Below are positions 6,216 through 6,400 of a DNA stretch of 6,400 bases, piece by piece. The notes beneath the pieces were generated by a model, which was not told the DNA's origin, made no database searches, and was given only the letters and a program-made list of their open reading frames with translations. How positions within the stretch are numbered: the first letter of the stretch is position 1; each line of letters begins with the position of its first letter. Both the position numbers and the translations under genes were made by a program. Source of the DNA: Planctomycetota bacterium (GTDB taxonomy: Bacteria; Planctomycetota; Phycisphaerae; SM23-33; FEN-1343); the NCBI GenBank assembly GCA_013203365.1, contig JABMQG010000522.1, forward strand, positions 1-6,400, read 5' to 3'.

Positions 6216-6400
6216 CTGTTGGCGCAGCGTGTTGAGGTAGGGGTAGAATCTCCTGCCTGGGCAGTCGGTGCGTGCGTTTGGTGCGTCGCGGTGGCCGATG
6301 ACGTTCTGGGGCGAGATGCCATACCGGTTTGCCATGAAACTGACGAGCCTTTGCAGTGAATCCAGCTGATTGGCCGACGGCATTCTATTCTGGAAATTAC
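6204..6400 (-). CDS. N-acetylmuramoyl-L-alanine amidase (PGRP/Amidase_2), C-terminal part (5' end outside window)
   Basis: On the minus strand a frame is open from the right edge to TGA (6206-6204), giving 64 C-terminal residues. It is rich in family landmarks: PSANQLDSLQRLVSF (7-21), a helix typical of the domain; RYGISPQNVIGHRD (25-38); and ARTDCPG (42-48), followed by a short helix ending LRQQLGD. His36 in GHRD and Cys46 in DCPG match two of the three zinc ligands of T7-lysozyme/PGRP amidases; the first His would lie outside the window. These enzymes cut the bond between N-acetylmuramic acid and L-alanine in peptidoglycan, in the periplasm or outside the cell. The protein ends right after the catalytic domain, with no C-terminal binding module. 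It converges on the operon with only 24 nt between stops and is probably unrelated in function. A phage-type endolysin cannot be excluded, but no phage genes are nearby. Confidence 0.87.
   Translation of the reverse strand, partial: NFQNRMPSANQLDSLQRLVSFMANRYGISPQNVIGHRDAPNARTDCPGRRFYPYLNTLRQQLGD

Noticed and set aside
5639..6235. Plus-strand open frame of 198 codons inside the epimerase gene
   Set aside because: It is an alternate frame rich in Arg and Gly with no motifs; the epimerase frame continues intact through the region.
5846..6322. Minus-strand open frame of 158 codons crossing the 3' ends of the epimerase and the amidase
   Set aside because: The amidase zinc-ligand motifs lie in a different minus-strand frame that ends at 6204, so this frame is a shadow of both genes.
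1..6400. Search for tRNA/rRNA genes, CRISPR repeats, transposase or integrase genes, riboswitches and internal promoters
   Set aside because: Nothing convincing was seen by eye; gaps between the rightward genes are at most 34 nt, too short for most such elements, and no repeated units stand out.

Overview
The window is a tightly packed, GC-rich (roughly 60%) bacterial stretch. Six genes read rightward as one probable operon (1..6179). The tail of a seventh gene converges on them from the right edge (6204..6400, minus strand). No IS element, CRISPR array, RNA gene, integrase or attachment site is visible. The organism cannot be fixed from the sequence. The GC-rich coding, frequent ATA isoleucine codons, a Gfo/Idh/MocA dehydrogenase, and an epimerase of a type I recall from Planctomycetota/Verrucomicrobiota catabolic clusters make a Planctomycetota-like (possibly Phycisphaerae) environmental bacterium my best guess. 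This is a weak inference.

Layout, left to right: (1) C-terminal 134 residues of a D-isomer-specific 2-hydroxyacid dehydrogenase, cut by the left edge; (2) a complete class III PLP aminotransferase, 2 nt downstream; (3) a complete M20 metallopeptidase/deacylase (ArgE/DapE/ACY1 type), 4 nt downstream; (4) a zinc-dependent medium-chain alcohol/polyol dehydrogenase whose ATG overlaps the previous TGA (ATGA); (5) a Gfo/Idh/MocA dehydrogenase, 20 nt downstream; (6) an NAD-dependent epimerase/dehydratase-like SDR, 34 nt downstream, with a good Shine-Dalgarno. A 25-nt imperfect hairpin follows. It is shared with the 3' end of a convergent N-acetylmuramoyl-L-alanine amidase (PGRP/Amidase_2) gene, of which 64 C-terminal residues are in view.

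The six rightward genes read as one metabolic cassette: an amide hydrolase, an aminotransferase and four nucleotide-dependent oxidoreductase/epimerase proteins of four different families. A chemically coherent but unproven reading is catabolism or remodelling of an N-acylated amino compound (amino acid, amino sugar or aminocyclitol). The M20 enzyme would free the amine, the aminotransferase would convert it to a carbonyl, and the dehydrogenases would handle carbonyl and hydroxyl steps. No transporter, regulator, kinase or aldolase is in view, so the substrate cannot be named. The most unusual single feature is the SDR, in which the YxxxK catalytic lysine is replaced by arginine.
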